A stretch of DNA of 64,000 nt from Streptomyces ruber (GCF_014648075.1 NZ_BMQK01000007.1:1-64000); one strand, 5' to 3'. Counted from the first letter of the stretch, positions 40,425-49,645 are shown. Numbers and translations: made by a program. The notes: a model not told the origin generated them from the letters alone.

Positions 40425-42173
40425 GTGCCGATCGTGGCTCAGAGCACCGAGACCACCGACTGGGTCTCCCGTTTCGCGGATGAGGTCATCGAGGAGTCGG
40501 AGCGCCGGGCCCCGGGCAAACCCGTCGTCGTCGCGTCCGGTCTGTCGCCCTCCGGCCCCATCCACCTGGGCAACCTCCGCGAGGTCATGACCCCGCACCT
40601 CGTCGCGGACGAGATCCGGCGGCGGGGGCACCAGGTGCGCCACCTCATCTCCTGGGACGACTACGACCGGTACCGCAAGGTGCCCGCGGGCGTCGCCGGT
40701 GTCGACGAGTCGTGGGCCGAGCACATCGGCAAGCCGCTGACCTCCGTCCCGGCGCCCAAGGGCTCGGCGCACCCGAACTGGGCCGAGCACTTCAAGGCCG
40801 CCATGGTCGAGGCGCTGGCCGAGCTGGGCGTCGAGTTCGACGGCATCAGCCAGACCGCGCAGTACACCTCCGGCGCCTACCGCGAGCAGATCCTGCACGC
40901 GATGAGGCACCGTGGTGACATCGACGCGATCCTCGACCAGTACCGGACCAAGAAGAGCCCGGCGGCCCAGGCGAAGAAGTCGCAGAAGCCCGTCGACGAG
41001 GCCGAGCTGGAGGCCGCCGAGGGTTCGGGCGCCGCGGCCGAGGACGACGGCAGCTCCGGCTCCGCCGGCTACTTCCCGTACAAGCCGTACTGCGGCGACT
41101 GCGAGAAGGACCTCACCACCGTCACCGCCTACGACGACGACACCACCGAGCTCACGTACACCTGCACCGCCTGCGGCTTCACCGAGACGGTTCGGCTGAG
41201 CGAGTTCGACCGCGGCAAGCTGGTGTGGAAGGTCGACTGGCCGATGCGCTGGGCGTACGAAGGTGTGATCTTCGAGCCGAGCGGGGTGGACCACTCCTCG
41301 CCGGGATCGTCGTTCCAGGTCGGCGGGCAGATCGTCGGGATCTTCGGGGGCGAGCAGCCGATCGGGCCCATGTACGCCTTCGTCGGCATCAGCGGGATGG
41401 CGAAGATGTCGTCCAGCCGCGGTGGCGTGCCCACCCCCGGCGACGCGCTGAAGATCATGGAGCCGCAGCTGCTGCGCTGGCTGTACGCCCGCCGCCGGCC
41501 CAACCAGTCCTTCAAGATCGCCTTCGACCAGGAGATCCAGCGGCTCTACGACGAGTGGGACAAGCTGGACGCCAAGGTCGCCGACGGGACCGCGCTCCCG
41601 GCCGACGTCGCCGCGCACGCGCGCGCGGTGGGCACGGCCGCCGGTGAGCTGCCGCGCACGCCCCGGCCGCTGCCGTACCGCACCCTGGCCTCCGTCGCCG
41701 ACATCACCGCCGGGCACGAGGACCAGGCGCTGCGCATCCTGAGCGACCTCGACCCGGCGAACCCGCTCGGCTCGCTGGACGAGGCGCGGCCCCGGTACGA
41801 CAGGGCCGAGGCGTGGATCAACACCCACGTGCCGGCCGACCAGCGCACCATCGTGCGCGAGGAGCCCGACGCCGAGCTGCTGAAGTCCCTGGACGAGCAG
41901 GCGCGGGGCTCGCTGCGGCTGCTGCTCGACGGGCTCGACGCGCACTGGTCGCTGGACGGGCTCACCCACCTCGTGTACGGCGTGCCCAAGGTCCAGGCCG
42001 GGTTCTCCGCCGACGCCACGCCCAAGGAGCTCCCGCCGGAGATCAAGGGCGACCAGCGGAAGTTCTTCGCGCTGCTCTACCACCTGCTGGTCGGGCGGGA
42101 CACCGGTCCGCGGCTGCCCACGCTGCTGCTGGCGGTGGGGCAGGAGCGGGTGCGCACGCTGCTCGGGGACTGA
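40425..42173 (+). CDS. lysS: Lysyl-tRNA synthetase, class I
   Basis: 582 residues of the class I (archaeal-type) LysRS rather than the usual bacterial class II enzyme. The HIGH-type motif is SGLSPSGPIHLGNLREVMTPH, the KMSKS-type motif GMAKMSSSRGG, and a zinc-ribbon-like pair CGDCEKDLTTV / CTACGFTETV sits in the connective region. It also has VSRFADEVIEESERR at the N-terminus and a helical anticodon-binding C-terminus. GTG at 40425 or 40434 could start; the first gives MPIVAQSTET as in relatives. A perfect palindromic terminator follows. Confidence 0.95.
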   Translation: MPIVAQSTETTDWVSRFADEVIEESERRAPGKPVVVASGLSPSGPIHLGNLREVMTPHLVADEIRRRGHQVRHLISWDDYDRYRKVPAGVAGVDESWAEHIGKPLTSVPAPKGSAHPNWAEHFKAAMVEALAELGVEFDGISQTAQYTSGAYREQILHAMRHRGDIDAILDQYRTKKSPAAQAKKSQKPVDEAELEAAEGSGAAAEDDGSSGSAGYFPYKPYCGDCEKDLTTVTAYDDDTTELTYTCTACGFTETVRLSEFDRGKLVWKVDWPMRWAYEGVIFEPSGVDHSSPGSSFQVGGQIVGIFGGEQPIGPMYAFVGISGMAKMSSSRGGVPTPGDALKIMEPQLLRWLYARRRPNQSFKIAFDQEIQRLYDEWDKLDAKVADGTALPADVAAHARAVGTAAGELPRTPRPLPYRTLASVADITAGHEDQALRILSDLDPANPLGSLDEARPRYDRAEAWINTHVPADQRTIVREEPDAELLKSLDEQARGSLRLLLDGLDAHWSLDGLTHLVYGVPKVQAGFSADATPKELPPEIKGDQRKFFALLYHLLVGRDTGPRLPTLLLAVGQERVRTLLGD

Positions 42174-42183
42174 TCGCGGCTGT

Positions 42184-42231
42184 CACGACGGTGGGGGCGC
42201 CCGGAGATCTCCGGGCGCCCCCACCGTCGTG
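42184..42231. terminator. Perfect 48-nt palindrome, bidirectional terminator
   Basis: CACGACGGTGGGGGCGCCCG GAGA and its exact complement lie between lysS and the convergent DUF2637 gene. It has no spacer, like the one at 8909. Confidence 0.88.
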
Positions 42232-42241
42232 GTCGCGGGGA

Positions 42242-43684
42242 TCAGGCGATGTGGTCCTCCTCGAGCTCCGCGTTGAAGCGGAGCTCGAAGCGGTCCGAGA
42301 GGGCCTTGAGAGCGCTCGGGCTCAGCTTCGTGCCGTACGTCGCCTCGATGTTGTCGCCGAGGGTCTTCGGGGTGGGCAGGCTGCCGTCGATCGACTGGCG
42401 GAAGACCTGGTAGTACGCCTCCTCCTCGGCCTGCTCGTCCGGCTGGGCCGCGGGGGCCGGCGCCGGGGCCTGCGCCTGTGCCGGTGACGGTTCCTCACGG
42501 GGGTGGGGGATGGGCAGCTGGGCCTGCTGCTGCGGCTGGTGCACGCCGCCCTCGCCGAGCTGGCGCGTGCGGCCGGGGCCCGCCGGGATGGGGAAGCTGC
42601 CCGTCTCCTCCGACGACGAGGCCGGCTGGTACTGCTCCGGCTGCTGCTCCTCGTACCACTGTTCGTACTGCTTCTCCGGGTCGTACGAGGGGTCGTAGCC
42701 GCCCTGGTACACGACGTCCTGCGGGGTCGTGGCGGCGAACCACGGGCTCTGCTGCTCCGCTTCCGCCCCTGCTGCCTCCGCTGCTGCCTCTGCTTCGGCT
42801 TCCGCCCTCGTCGCCCGGGCGGGCTGCTGCGGACCCTGCGCGGCAGGGGCCTGCGCGGCGGAGGTCTGCCGGGGTGCGCTCTTCGTCAGCTGTGCCGGAG
42901 CGGCGGCGCGGCCGTCCTGCGCCACGGCCGCGGGTGCCGGGCCCGGTGCCGGCTCCAGCTCCGGCTGCTGCGGGGCCGGGGGCAGCAGTGCCGGCTCGAT
43001 GCCCGCCGCGGCCAGGCCGGCGGGCGCGGTGTCCGCCAAGGGCACGCCGTAGCGGGCCAGCCGCAGCGGCATCAGCGACTCCACCGGGGCCTTGCGGCGC
43101 CAGGCGCGGCCGTAGCGCGAGCGCAGGCGGGCCTGGTAGACGAGGCGCTCCTGCTCCAGCTTGATCACCTGGTCGTAGCTGCGCAGCTCCCACAGCTTCA
43201 TGCGGCGCCAGAGGAGGAAGGTGGGGCCCGGCGAGAGCAGCCAGCGGGTGAGGCGGACGCCCTCCATGTGCCGGTCCGCCGTGATGTCGGCGATGCGGCC
43301 GACCGCGTGCCGCGCCGCCTCGACCGTCACCACGAACAGCACCGGGATCACGCTGTGCATGCCCACGCCCAGCGGGTCCGGCCACGCCGCCGCGCCGTTG
43401 AACGCGATCGTCGCCGCGGTCAGCAGCCACGCCGTCTGCCGCAGCAGCGGGAACGGGATGCGGATCCAGGTGAGGAGGAGATCCAGGGCGAGCAGGACAC
43501 AGATACCCGCGTCGATGCCGATGGGAAGGACGTAGGAGAAGTTCCCGAAGCCCTTCTCGACGGCGAGTTCACGGACGGCCGCGTACGAACCCGCGAAGCC
43601 GATACCGGCGATGACGACCGCACCGGCGACGACCACGCCGATGAGAACGCGGTGCATCCGTGTCAGTTGCAGTGGCGCGGCCAC
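42242..43684 (-). CDS. DUF2637 membrane protein (SpdB-like)
   Basis: 480 residues. Four membrane helices in the first ~125 residues (VLIGVVVAGAVVIAGIGFAG; FSYVLPIGIDAGICVLLALDLLL; TAWLLTAATIAFNGAAAW; HSVIPVLFVVTVEAARHAV) define DUF2637, related to plasmid spread proteins but also chromosomal. A basic stretch, a long Ala/Pro/Gln/Glu-rich disordered region, and a small C-terminal folded part (LPTPKTLGDNIEATYGTKLSPSALKALSDRF), which looks like a helix-turn-helix used in Streptomyces DNA-binding proteins, follow. The GTG at 43684 has GGAGGGGAG upstream. The function is unknown; it may tether DNA to the membrane. Confidence 0.83.
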   Translation of the reverse strand: MAAPLQLTRMHRVLIGVVVAGAVVIAGIGFAGSYAAVRELAVEKGFGNFSYVLPIGIDAGICVLLALDLLLTWIRIPFPLLRQTAWLLTAATIAFNGAAAWPDPLGVGMHSVIPVLFVVTVEAARHAVGRIADITADRHMEGVRLTRWLLSPGPTFLLWRRMKLWELRSYDQVIKLEQERLVYQARLRSRYGRAWRRKAPVESLMPLRLARYGVPLADTAPAGLAAAGIEPALLPPAPQQPELEPAPGPAPAAVAQDGRAAAPAQLTKSAPRQTSAAQAPAAQGPQQPARATRAEAEAEAAAEAAGAEAEQQSPWFAATTPQDVVYQGGYDPSYDPEKQYEQWYEEQQPEQYQPASSSEETGSFPIPAGPGRTRQLGEGGVHQPQQQAQLPIPHPREEPSPAQAQAPAPAPAAQPDEQAEEEAYYQVFRQSIDGSLPTPKTLGDNIEATYGTKLSPSALKALSDRFELRFNAELEEDHIA

Positions 43685-43802
43685 CCGTTTCTCCCCTCCC
43701 GAAGCGTGTAGTTGCGCGCTACAGGGTGGCACACGTGTGCGGTGTGCCGATTACCGGTGCGTCTGGTGCGACTTGTGCGTCTGATGCGCGTGTGACTTCG
43801 GG

Positions 43803-44735
43803 TCAGCTCTTCCTGCCGGACGAGCCCGAGTCGGAGCCGGAATCGGACCCGGAGCCGGAGCCCGAGTCCTTGTCGATGGCGGAGCCGGAGCCCGCGTCCG
43901 GCTTGTCCGTGGACGCCGGGGCGGACGGGGACCCGGACCCGGCCTCGTTCGCCTCGGCCACCGCCGTCACGACCTCCTTGGCCGCGGCCTTCGCGTCCTT
44001 CGACAGGTCGTCGGCGTCCGGGGTCTTGTCGCCCGCCAGACCCGCGCCGTTGTAGTCGAGCGTGATGACCACGTTCTCGGCCCGCACCACGACCGTCTGC
44101 TGCCTGAAGTCGCCCTCGTCCTTCTTCAGGTCGTACCGCACCAGCGTCGCCTGGTCGCCGGTGCCGCCGACCTGCTCGGTCCTGACGTTCTTCGCGCCGT
44201 CGACCGACTTGGCCTCGCCGATCTTCTTCTCGTACTGCTCGGCGGCCCGCTCCTCGCCCGGGCCGCGCGCCTCGTCCGAGTCCAGGCGCAGCAACGACAC
44301 GCTCAGCCAGCGGTACTGGGAGCCGTCCACGCCGTTGTCCGCGAGGCTGGTCCAGCGGCAGTCGCCGCTGACGTCCGGCTGGCCCTCGCTGATGGCCTTG
44401 CCGGACTTCGCGCCCTCCGGAACCAGGTCCTTCAGGGTCTTCTCGGACAACACCGAGCAGGTGTCGGGCAGTTTGCCGTACGCGGCCGCCTGCACGGCGC
44501 TCGCCGACGGCGTGGGCGACGCCGACGCACTGGACTCGTCCTTCGCGTCGCCGCCCGAGCCCGAACCGGCGCCCGAGCCGGAGTCCGAGGAACAGGCGGA
44601 GGCCATGAGCAGCACCGGAACGGCGGTGGCAGCCACGAGGAGACGGCGCCCGCGTGCGCTGCCGCCGGGGCGTCCGGCCCGCCCGGCCGGTTCGACTCGC
44701 TGGTGCTGCTGGTCGCGCTGTGCTGATCGGTGCAT
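43803..44735 (-). CDS. DUF3558-type lipoprotein, copy 1
   Basis: 310 residues. A basic N-terminus, a hydrophobic stretch (LLVAATAVPVLLMASAC) with lipobox ASAC, an Ser/Gly/Asp linker, then a DUF3558-like domain: PDTCSVLSEKTLKDLVPEGAKSG, GDCRWTSL with the second Cys, VSLLRLDSDE, and VVRAENVVITLDYNG. The tail is an (SGSD)n run. DUF3558 lipoproteins are surface proteins of unknown ligand in actinobacteria. The ATG at 44735 has AGGAA upstream. It lies directly downstream of its paralogue at 44886. Confidence 0.82.
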   Translation of the reverse strand: MHRSAQRDQQHQRVEPAGRAGRPGGSARGRRLLVAATAVPVLLMASACSSDSGSGAGSGSGGDAKDESSASASPTPSASAVQAAAYGKLPDTCSVLSEKTLKDLVPEGAKSGKAISEGQPDVSGDCRWTSLADNGVDGSQYRWLSVSLLRLDSDEARGPGEERAAEQYEKKIGEAKSVDGAKNVRTEQVGGTGDQATLVRYDLKKDEGDFRQQTVVVRAENVVITLDYNGAGLAGDKTPDADDLSKDAKAAAKEVVTAVAEANEAGSGSPSAPASTDKPDAGSGSAIDKDSGSGSGSDSGSDSGSSGRKS

Positions 44736-44885
44736 GGTTCCTTCACTCATGACGTGTCTGACGCTCGTGGTTCCTGCGGTCGGACTGTCGGATCGGGTCC
44801 GCGGGGGCCACGGTACGCGGTGGGGAAGGAGGGCGGTCGTGGTTCGGGTGGTTCGCCGGCGGGCCCGACGGCCGCCCAAGTGCGG

Positions 44886-45839
44886 TCAGCCGTCGAGCGA
44901 GTCCGCCAGCCGTGCGGCCAGATTCCGGGCCCTGTCCTGCATTTCCTCGCTGTCCGGGACGTCCGTCATGGTCGTCGGCTGCTCCGCGTACTCGATCGTC
45001 ACGATGACGTTGGACGTGCGGAAGACCACAGTCACCGTGCGCTGGTGGGCGGTGCTCAGCTCGTCGTCCAGGAACGCGGAGTCGGCGAGGTCGTCGAGGG
45101 CGCGGGGCTGGAGGGAGGGCGGGGTCGCGGTCGCGCCGGTGGGGTCCGGTGCCGGGTCGGAGGCCGACCCGGAGGCGCTGCCCGAGGCGGACGCGGAAGG
45201 GGTCGCGCCGCCCGAGGGCGTGCCGTCACCGAGGTCGTCCTCGGTGCCGCCGTCGGGGTGGACGCCCTCCGCGCCGCTCCCGGTCCCGGCCGTCCCCTCC
45301 GTTCCGGCCGACCCGTCGGCCGTGGCGGTGGCGGTCGGGGCGGCCGTGGCGGTGGCGTCCGTCGCGTCGCTCCCGCTCGCCGTCGGGGAGGGTTCCGGGA
45401 GGTCGGCCGCCTCGACCTTGGCCGCGTAGATCTCCTGGGCCGCGTCGTCGTCGCTGACCGCGTTGTCGTACGACACCACGCGTTCGAAGTCGACCAGCAG
45501 ATGGTCCGTCGCGGTCGCCGACTCCACCTTCCAGCGGCAGCCCACGCGCCGGTCCGTGTCGTAGGTGAGCGTGGCCTCGCCCTCGTACGCCGTCGCGCGC
45601 TGCTCCACGTCCGTGATCTGCCTGATGCCCGGCAGCAGTGTGTCGAGGGAGTCGTGGCCGACCGCTCCGCAGGCCTCCGGGAGGGTGCGGTAGCGGCCCG
45701 GCTGGGCGGCGGGCGCGGTGGCGCCGGTGTCGCCGGGGCGGTTGTCGGTGGCGTCGTCGGAGGCGTCCGAGCCGGTGCAGCCGGCCAGCAGCGCCGCGAG
45801 GAGCACGGCGATACCGGGTACGTACGCCTTCGGCTGCAC
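44886..45839 (-). CDS. DUF3558-type lipoprotein, copy 2
   Basis: 317 residues. The signal peptide PGIAVLLAALLAGC ends in lipobox LAGC. The folded part (RTLPEACGAVGHDSLDTLLPG, VGCRWKVESA, LLVDFERVVSYDNAVSDDDAAQEIY) parallels copy 1, with a large Thr/Ala/Gly/Ser insertion (~150-245) and the shared final strand TVVFRTSNVIVTIEYAEQP. It is a tandem paralogue of the preceding lipoprotein, 150 bp apart and in the same direction. The GTG at 45839 has AGGAG upstream. It is divergent from rtcB. Confidence 0.82.
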   Translation of the reverse strand: MQPKAYVPGIAVLLAALLAGCTGSDASDDATDNRPGDTGATAPAAQPGRYRTLPEACGAVGHDSLDTLLPGIRQITDVEQRATAYEGEATLTYDTDRRVGCRWKVESATATDHLLVDFERVVSYDNAVSDDDAAQEIYAAKVEAADLPEPSPTASGSDATDATATAAPTATATADGSAGTEGTAGTGSGAEGVHPDGGTEDDLGDGTPSGGATPSASASGSASGSASDPAPDPTGATATPPSLQPRALDDLADSAFLDDELSTAHQRTVTVVFRTSNVIVTIEYAEQPTTMTDVPDSEEMQDRARNLAARLADSLDG

Positions 45840-46086
45840 GGGGGCTCCTCTCGACGGACCGCCGGCCGCGCGGTCCCGGCGCGGTGGTCTCCTGGGGTCG
45901 TTCGTCCGGTTGGTCGTCCGGTCGTTCGTCTCGCGGTTATTCGCTTGCCGCACCAGTGCGGCCGCCGCACACAATGTGTATCGCACGCAACGCCGTGAAC
46001 GCCGGTCCCGTATCCCATTCGTCGGCCTTGGCGCTGGTTTTGCGCATTCCATGCTTCTGTTGTTTTTTCGGGGGAACGAGGGCGAT

Positions 46087-47280
46087 ATGTCGTACGTCGA
46101 GGTGCCTGGCGCGCGGGTGCCGATCCGCATGTGGACCGACCCGGCGTCGGTCGAGGGCGGCGCGATGCAGCAGCTCCAGAACGTGGCGACACTGCCGTGG
46201 GTCAAGGGCCTGGCCGTCATGCCCGACGTCCATTACGGAAAGGGTGCCACGGTGGGTTCCGTCATCGCGATGCGGGGTGCGGTCTGCCCGGCGGCGGTGG
46301 GCGTGGACATCGGGTGCGGGATGTCGGCGGTGCGGACCTCCCTGACCGCGAACGATCTGCCGGGGGACCTGTCCAGGCTGCGGTCGAGGATCGAGCAGGC
46401 GATCCCGGTGGGCCGGGGCATGCACGACTCCCCGGTCGAGCCGGGGCGGCTGCACGGGTTCGCCACCGCGGGATGGGACGACTTCTGGGCACGGTTCGAC
46501 GGGGTCGCCGAATCAGTCAGATTCCGTCACGACCGGGCGGAGAAGCAGATGGGAACGCTGGGCAGCGGAAATCATTTCGTCGAGTTCTGTCTGGACGAGA
46601 CCGGTTCGGTCTGGCTCATGTTGCACTCCGGTTCCCGGAACATCGGCAAGGAGCTGGCCGAGCACCACATCGGCGTCGCCCGGAAGCTCCCGCACAACCA
46701 GGGGCTGATCGACCGCGACCTGGCCGTCTTCGTCGCGGACACACCGCAGATGGCCGCGTACCAGAACGACCTCTACTGGGCGCAGGAGTACGCGAGGCAC
46801 AACCGGTCGATCATGATGGCGCTCTTCAAGGACGTGGTCCGCAAGGAGTTCAAGAAGGCCCGGGTCACCTTCGAGCCCGAGGTGAGCTGCCACCACAACT
46901 ACGTGAGCCGCGAGCGGTACGAGGGCATGGACCTGCTCGTCACCCGCAAGGGGGCGATCAGCGCCAAGGCCGGTGAGTACGGCATCATCCCGGGCTCGAT
47001 GGGCACCGGCTCGTACATCGTGAAGGGGCTCGGCAACGAGAAGTCCTTCAACTCCGCCTCGCACGGGGCGGGCCGTCGCATGAGCCGCACCGCGGCCAAG
47101 CGCCGCTTCTCCACGAAGGACCTGGAGGAGCAGACGCGGGGCGTGGAGTGCCGCAAGGACGCCGGTGTGGTGGACGAGATCCCCGGTGCGTACAAGCCGA
47201 TCGAGCAGGTCATCGACCAGCAGCGGGATCTCGTACAGGTGGTGGCGAAGCTGAAGCAGGTCATCTGCGTGAAGGGCTGA
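46087..47280 (+). CDS. rtcB: RtcB-family RNA ligase
   Basis: 397 residues. RtcB joins 2',3'-cyclic phosphate or 3'-phosphate RNA ends to 5'-OH ends using GTP and Mn2+. Metal and catalytic blocks are present: VMPDVHYGKGATVGSV, AVGVDIGCGM (Cys and Asp), GSGNHFVEF, LHSGSRNIG, CHHNYVSRE, RKGAISAKAGEYGIIPGSMGTGSYIV and the guanylylated-His region SHGAGRRMSR. The ATG at 46087 is preceded by a GAGGG site and an AT-richer 60 bp. No archease or RtcR gene lies nearby, so it is probably a constitutive RNA-repair enzyme. Confidence 0.95.
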   Translation: MSYVEVPGARVPIRMWTDPASVEGGAMQQLQNVATLPWVKGLAVMPDVHYGKGATVGSVIAMRGAVCPAAVGVDIGCGMSAVRTSLTANDLPGDLSRLRSRIEQAIPVGRGMHDSPVEPGRLHGFATAGWDDFWARFDGVAESVRFRHDRAEKQMGTLGSGNHFVEFCLDETGSVWLMLHSGSRNIGKELAEHHIGVARKLPHNQGLIDRDLAVFVADTPQMAAYQNDLYWAQEYARHNRSIMMALFKDVVRKEFKKARVTFEPEVSCHHNYVSRERYEGMDLLVTRKGAISAKAGEYGIIPGSMGTGSYIVKGLGNEKSFNSASHGAGRRMSRTAAKRRFSTKDLEEQTRGVECRKDAGVVDEIPGAYKPIEQVIDQQRDLVQVVAKLKQVICVKG

Positions 47281-47301
47281 GCCGTCCGCGCGCAGGACTG
47301 G

Positions 47302-47766
47302 TCAGAAGCGGTACGTGTCGTCCGTGTCCAGGGCCAGGACGCGCTGCCGGTCGTTGAGGTGGTTGCCGTCGACCGCGCCGCCGCCGCTCCAGGCCGTGCC
47401 GATCTCCAGCAGGACCTCGGGCGGCGCGCCCACCAGCCGTACCCGCAGGCTGATCGTGGTGCCGGGGCCGTCCGCCGCGAGCGCGCCCGTGCCGCACAGC
47501 ACCGTCCAGGCGTCCGACCGCGTGCAGCGGTGCGGCAGCGACTGCGCGTCGGCGATCGGCGTCGACCAGCGCAGCCGCACGGTGGCGTCGTCGACGGGGG
47601 ACGGGCCGTGGTTGTGCGCGACGAGCGTCACGTCGGCACGGCCCGCGTCCAGGGCGACGTGACCGTGGTAGGCGAGGTCGGCCTCGGGGACGGGCGGACC
47701 CGCCGCGAGGGCGGTGGCGCCGCCGAGGAGGACCGCGCCCGCCGTGAGCGCGCCGAGGATGCGCAT
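47302..47766 (-). CDS. Small secreted protein with CARDB/DUF11-like beta domain
   Basis: 154 residues. A signal peptide (ILGALTAGAVLLGGATALAAG, cleavage after AAG or ALA) leads to one immunoglobulin-like beta domain: DLAYHGHVALDAGRADVTLVAHNHGPSPVDDATVRLRWS has the VxNxGPS-type pattern of DUF11/CARDB, two Cys (HRCTRSDAWTVLC) likely form a disulfide, and SLRVRLVGAPPEVLLEIG follows. It is presumably extracellular; the role is unknown. The gene ends 21 bp from the rtcB stop on the opposite strand. Confidence 0.75.
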   Translation of the reverse strand: MRILGALTAGAVLLGGATALAAGPPVPEADLAYHGHVALDAGRADVTLVAHNHGPSPVDDATVRLRWSTPIADAQSLPHRCTRSDAWTVLCGTGALAADGPGTTISLRVRLVGAPPEVLLEIGTAWSGGGAVDGNHLNDRQRVLALDTDDTYRF

Positions 47767-47894
47767 GACGTCGGCTCCCTGGTCGTGGAACGTGAGTGCA
47801 CCGCCATACATGCCACCCGGCGGTACGGCTCAGGCGCCGCCCATCAGGTGAGGCGGCGTCCTCGGCGGGCGGGGCGGCATGGCAGGCTGCCCGT

Positions 47895-48233
47895 ATGGTG
47901 ATCGTTCGATCCGTCGTCCTGTTCGTCCTCGCCGCGCTGTTCGAGATCGGCGGTGCCTGGCTGGTGTGGCAGGGCGTGCGCGAGCACCGCGGCTGGCTGT
48001 GGATCGGCGCGGGCGTCGTCGCGCTCGGCGCGTACGGGTTCGTGGCGACGCTCCAGCCGGACGCGAACTTCGGCCGCATCCTCGCCGCGTACGGCGGTGT
48101 GTTCGTCGCCGGGTCACTGGCCTGGGGCATGGTCGCGGACGGCTACCGGCCCGACCGCTGGGACGTGGCCGGTGCGCTGGTCTGCCTGGTGGGGATGGCG
48201 TTGATCATGTATGCGCCCCGCGGCGGCAACTGA
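47895..48233 (+). CDS. YnfA/UPF0060 small membrane protein
   Basis: 112 residues with four membrane helices: [64 protein letters not shown] and [16 protein letters not shown]. The sequence [11 protein letters not shown] and [14 protein letters not shown] are UPF0060 hallmarks. The family resembles small multidrug-resistance transporters in size and topology, but the function is unproven. The start is the ATG at 47895. Confidence 0.92.
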   Translation: MVIVRSVVLFVLAALFEIGGAWLVWQGVREHRGWLWIGAGVVALGAYGFVATLQPDANFGRILAAYGGVFVAGSLAWGMVADGYRPDRWDVAGALVCLVGMALIMYAPRGGN

Positions 48234-48388
48234 GTCCGGTCCGCCGCCGCCCGAACGCCCCGGGGACCACGGCCCACGGCCCACGGAACGGGACGCCCCG
48301 GCACTCCCGTGCATCCCGCACCTATCCTGGCGGGGACCCGGCACGGCAGCAGCCCGCTGCCCCAGTACGGCACCGAGGAGTTACGTCC

Positions 48389-49168
48389 ATGACCGCCCCC
48401 GCCACCCCCTCCGCCGCCTCCCGTATCGCCGTCGTCACCGGCGCGAGCAGCGGCATCGGTGCCGCCACGGCCCGGCAGCTGGCCGCGGCCGGCTACCGCG
48501 TGGTGCTGACCGCCCGCCGCAAGGACCGTATCGAGGCCCTTGCGGAGGAGATCAACGCGGCGGGCCACTCGGCCACGGCGTACACCCTGGACGTGACGGA
48601 CCGCGCGGCGGTCGACGAGTTCGCCACGGCGTTCAGGACCATCGGCGTGCTGGTGAACAACGCGGGCGGCGCGCTCGGCACCGACCCGGTCGCCACCGGC
48701 GCCCCGGAGGACTGGCGCCGGATGTACGAGACCAACGTCATCGGCACCCTCAACATGACCCAGGCACTGCTCCCGGCGCTCACCGCGAGCGGCGACGGCA
48801 CGGTGGTCGTGGTGTCCTCCACGGCGGGCCACGCCACGTACGAGGGCGGTGCCGGGTACGTCGCCGCCAAGCACGGTGCGCACGTCCTCGCGGAGACGCT
48901 GCGGCTGGAGATCGTGGGGCAGCCGGTCCGCGTGATCGAGATCGCGCCGGGCATGGTGAAGACGGACGAGTTCTCGCTCAACCGGTTCGGCGGGGACGAG
49001 GAGAAGGCCGCCAAGGTCTACGAAGGCGTCGCCGAGCCGCTGACCGCGGACGACGTGGCGGACACCATCGCCTGGGCGGTCACCCGGCCCAGCCACGTGA
49101 ACGTGGACCTGCTCGTCCTGCGCCCGCGCGCGCAGGCGTCGAACACGAAGGTGCACCGGGAGCTCTGA
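48389..49168 (+). CDS. Classical short-chain dehydrogenase/reductase
   Basis: 259 residues. AVVTGASSGIGAATARQLAAAG is the TGxxxGxG cofactor site, with TARRKDRIEAL suggesting NADP+; LVNNAGGALGTD has NNAG; VVVVSSTAGHATYEGGAGYVAAKHG has the catalytic Ser and YxxxK; IEIAPGMVKTDEF follows. It resembles YdfG/serine-3-dehydrogenase-type enzymes acting on 3-hydroxy acids. The ATG has GAGGAG nine bases upstream. Downstream lies the decayed AraC gene. Confidence 0.93.
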   Translation: MTAPATPSAASRIAVVTGASSGIGAATARQLAAAGYRVVLTARRKDRIEALAEEINAAGHSATAYTLDVTDRAAVDEFATAFRTIGVLVNNAGGALGTDPVATGAPEDWRRMYETNVIGTLNMTQALLPALTASGDGTVVVVSSTAGHATYEGGAGYVAAKHGAHVLAETLRLEIVGQPVRVIEIAPGMVKTDEFSLNRFGGDEEKAAKVYEGVAEPLTADDVADTIAWAVTRPSHVNVDLLVLRPRAQASNTKVHREL

Positions 49169-49299
49169 GCCTCCCGGCGTACGTATCGCTGGTACCGCGT
49201 CCGGTGTCAGCGATACGGCCTGGGCGTACGCCGTCGGCGGCACGCCCACGGTCGCGGTGAGGTCGCGGACCAGGTGGGCCTGGTCCGCGTAGCCGACAT

Positions 49300-49362
49300 C
49301 GGCGGCGCGGTCGGCCCGGTCGGCGGCGCGGTCGGCCCGGTCGGCGGCCCGAGCGGCCCGGT
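49300..49362. repeat. 21-bp tandem repeat, three units
   Basis: CGGCGGCGCGGTCGGCCCGG T occurs twice exactly (49300, 49321) and once with three changes (49342). It encodes a RADRAAD repeat in the remnant HTH region and probably arose by slippage. Confidence 0.9.
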
Positions 49363-49423
49363 CCATGGCGCGGTCGGTCCCGGCGTGCTCCAGGGCCTCG
49401 TGGATGCGATGGCGCAGGACCGC

Positions 49424-49470
49424 CCTTCCCCGAGCTCGCGGCTTCGCTCAAGCAGGGGACCCCCTGGCCC
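49424..49470. repeat. Dispersed short palindromic repeat, copy 3
   Basis: CTTCCCCGAGCTCGCGGCTT then CGCTCAAGCAGGGGACCCCCTGG. It is the same element as in hemC and STAND copy 3, here inside the decayed AraC gene. Confidence 0.8.
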
Positions 49471-49595
49471 GACCTCCATGTACTCGGTGAAGAGGCGCCG
49501 GAGCGCGCCGGACGCCGCCACACCCGGTCGCGCCCCTCCAGCCTCCGGGCGAACGGGCCGAGGCCGATCCAGGCACCTCCGCGACCCTCGAAATG

Positions 49596-49645
49596 CTGGT
49601 CCCCGTCCTGGTCCCCGTCTCCTGGTCCCCGTCCTGGTCGCCGTA
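49596..49645. repeat. 12-bp tandem repeat with 2-bp slip
   Basis: CTGGTCCCCGTC occurs at 49596, 49608 and 49622, plus a variant at 49634; an extra TC at 49620 breaks the frame of the AraC remnant. Confidence 0.88.

Noticed and set aside
42242-43684. A plasmid-transfer (spread) locus
   Set aside because: The DUF2637 protein resembles SpdB, but no TraB/FtsK, Kor regulator or integrase lies nearby and the neighbours are core genes.
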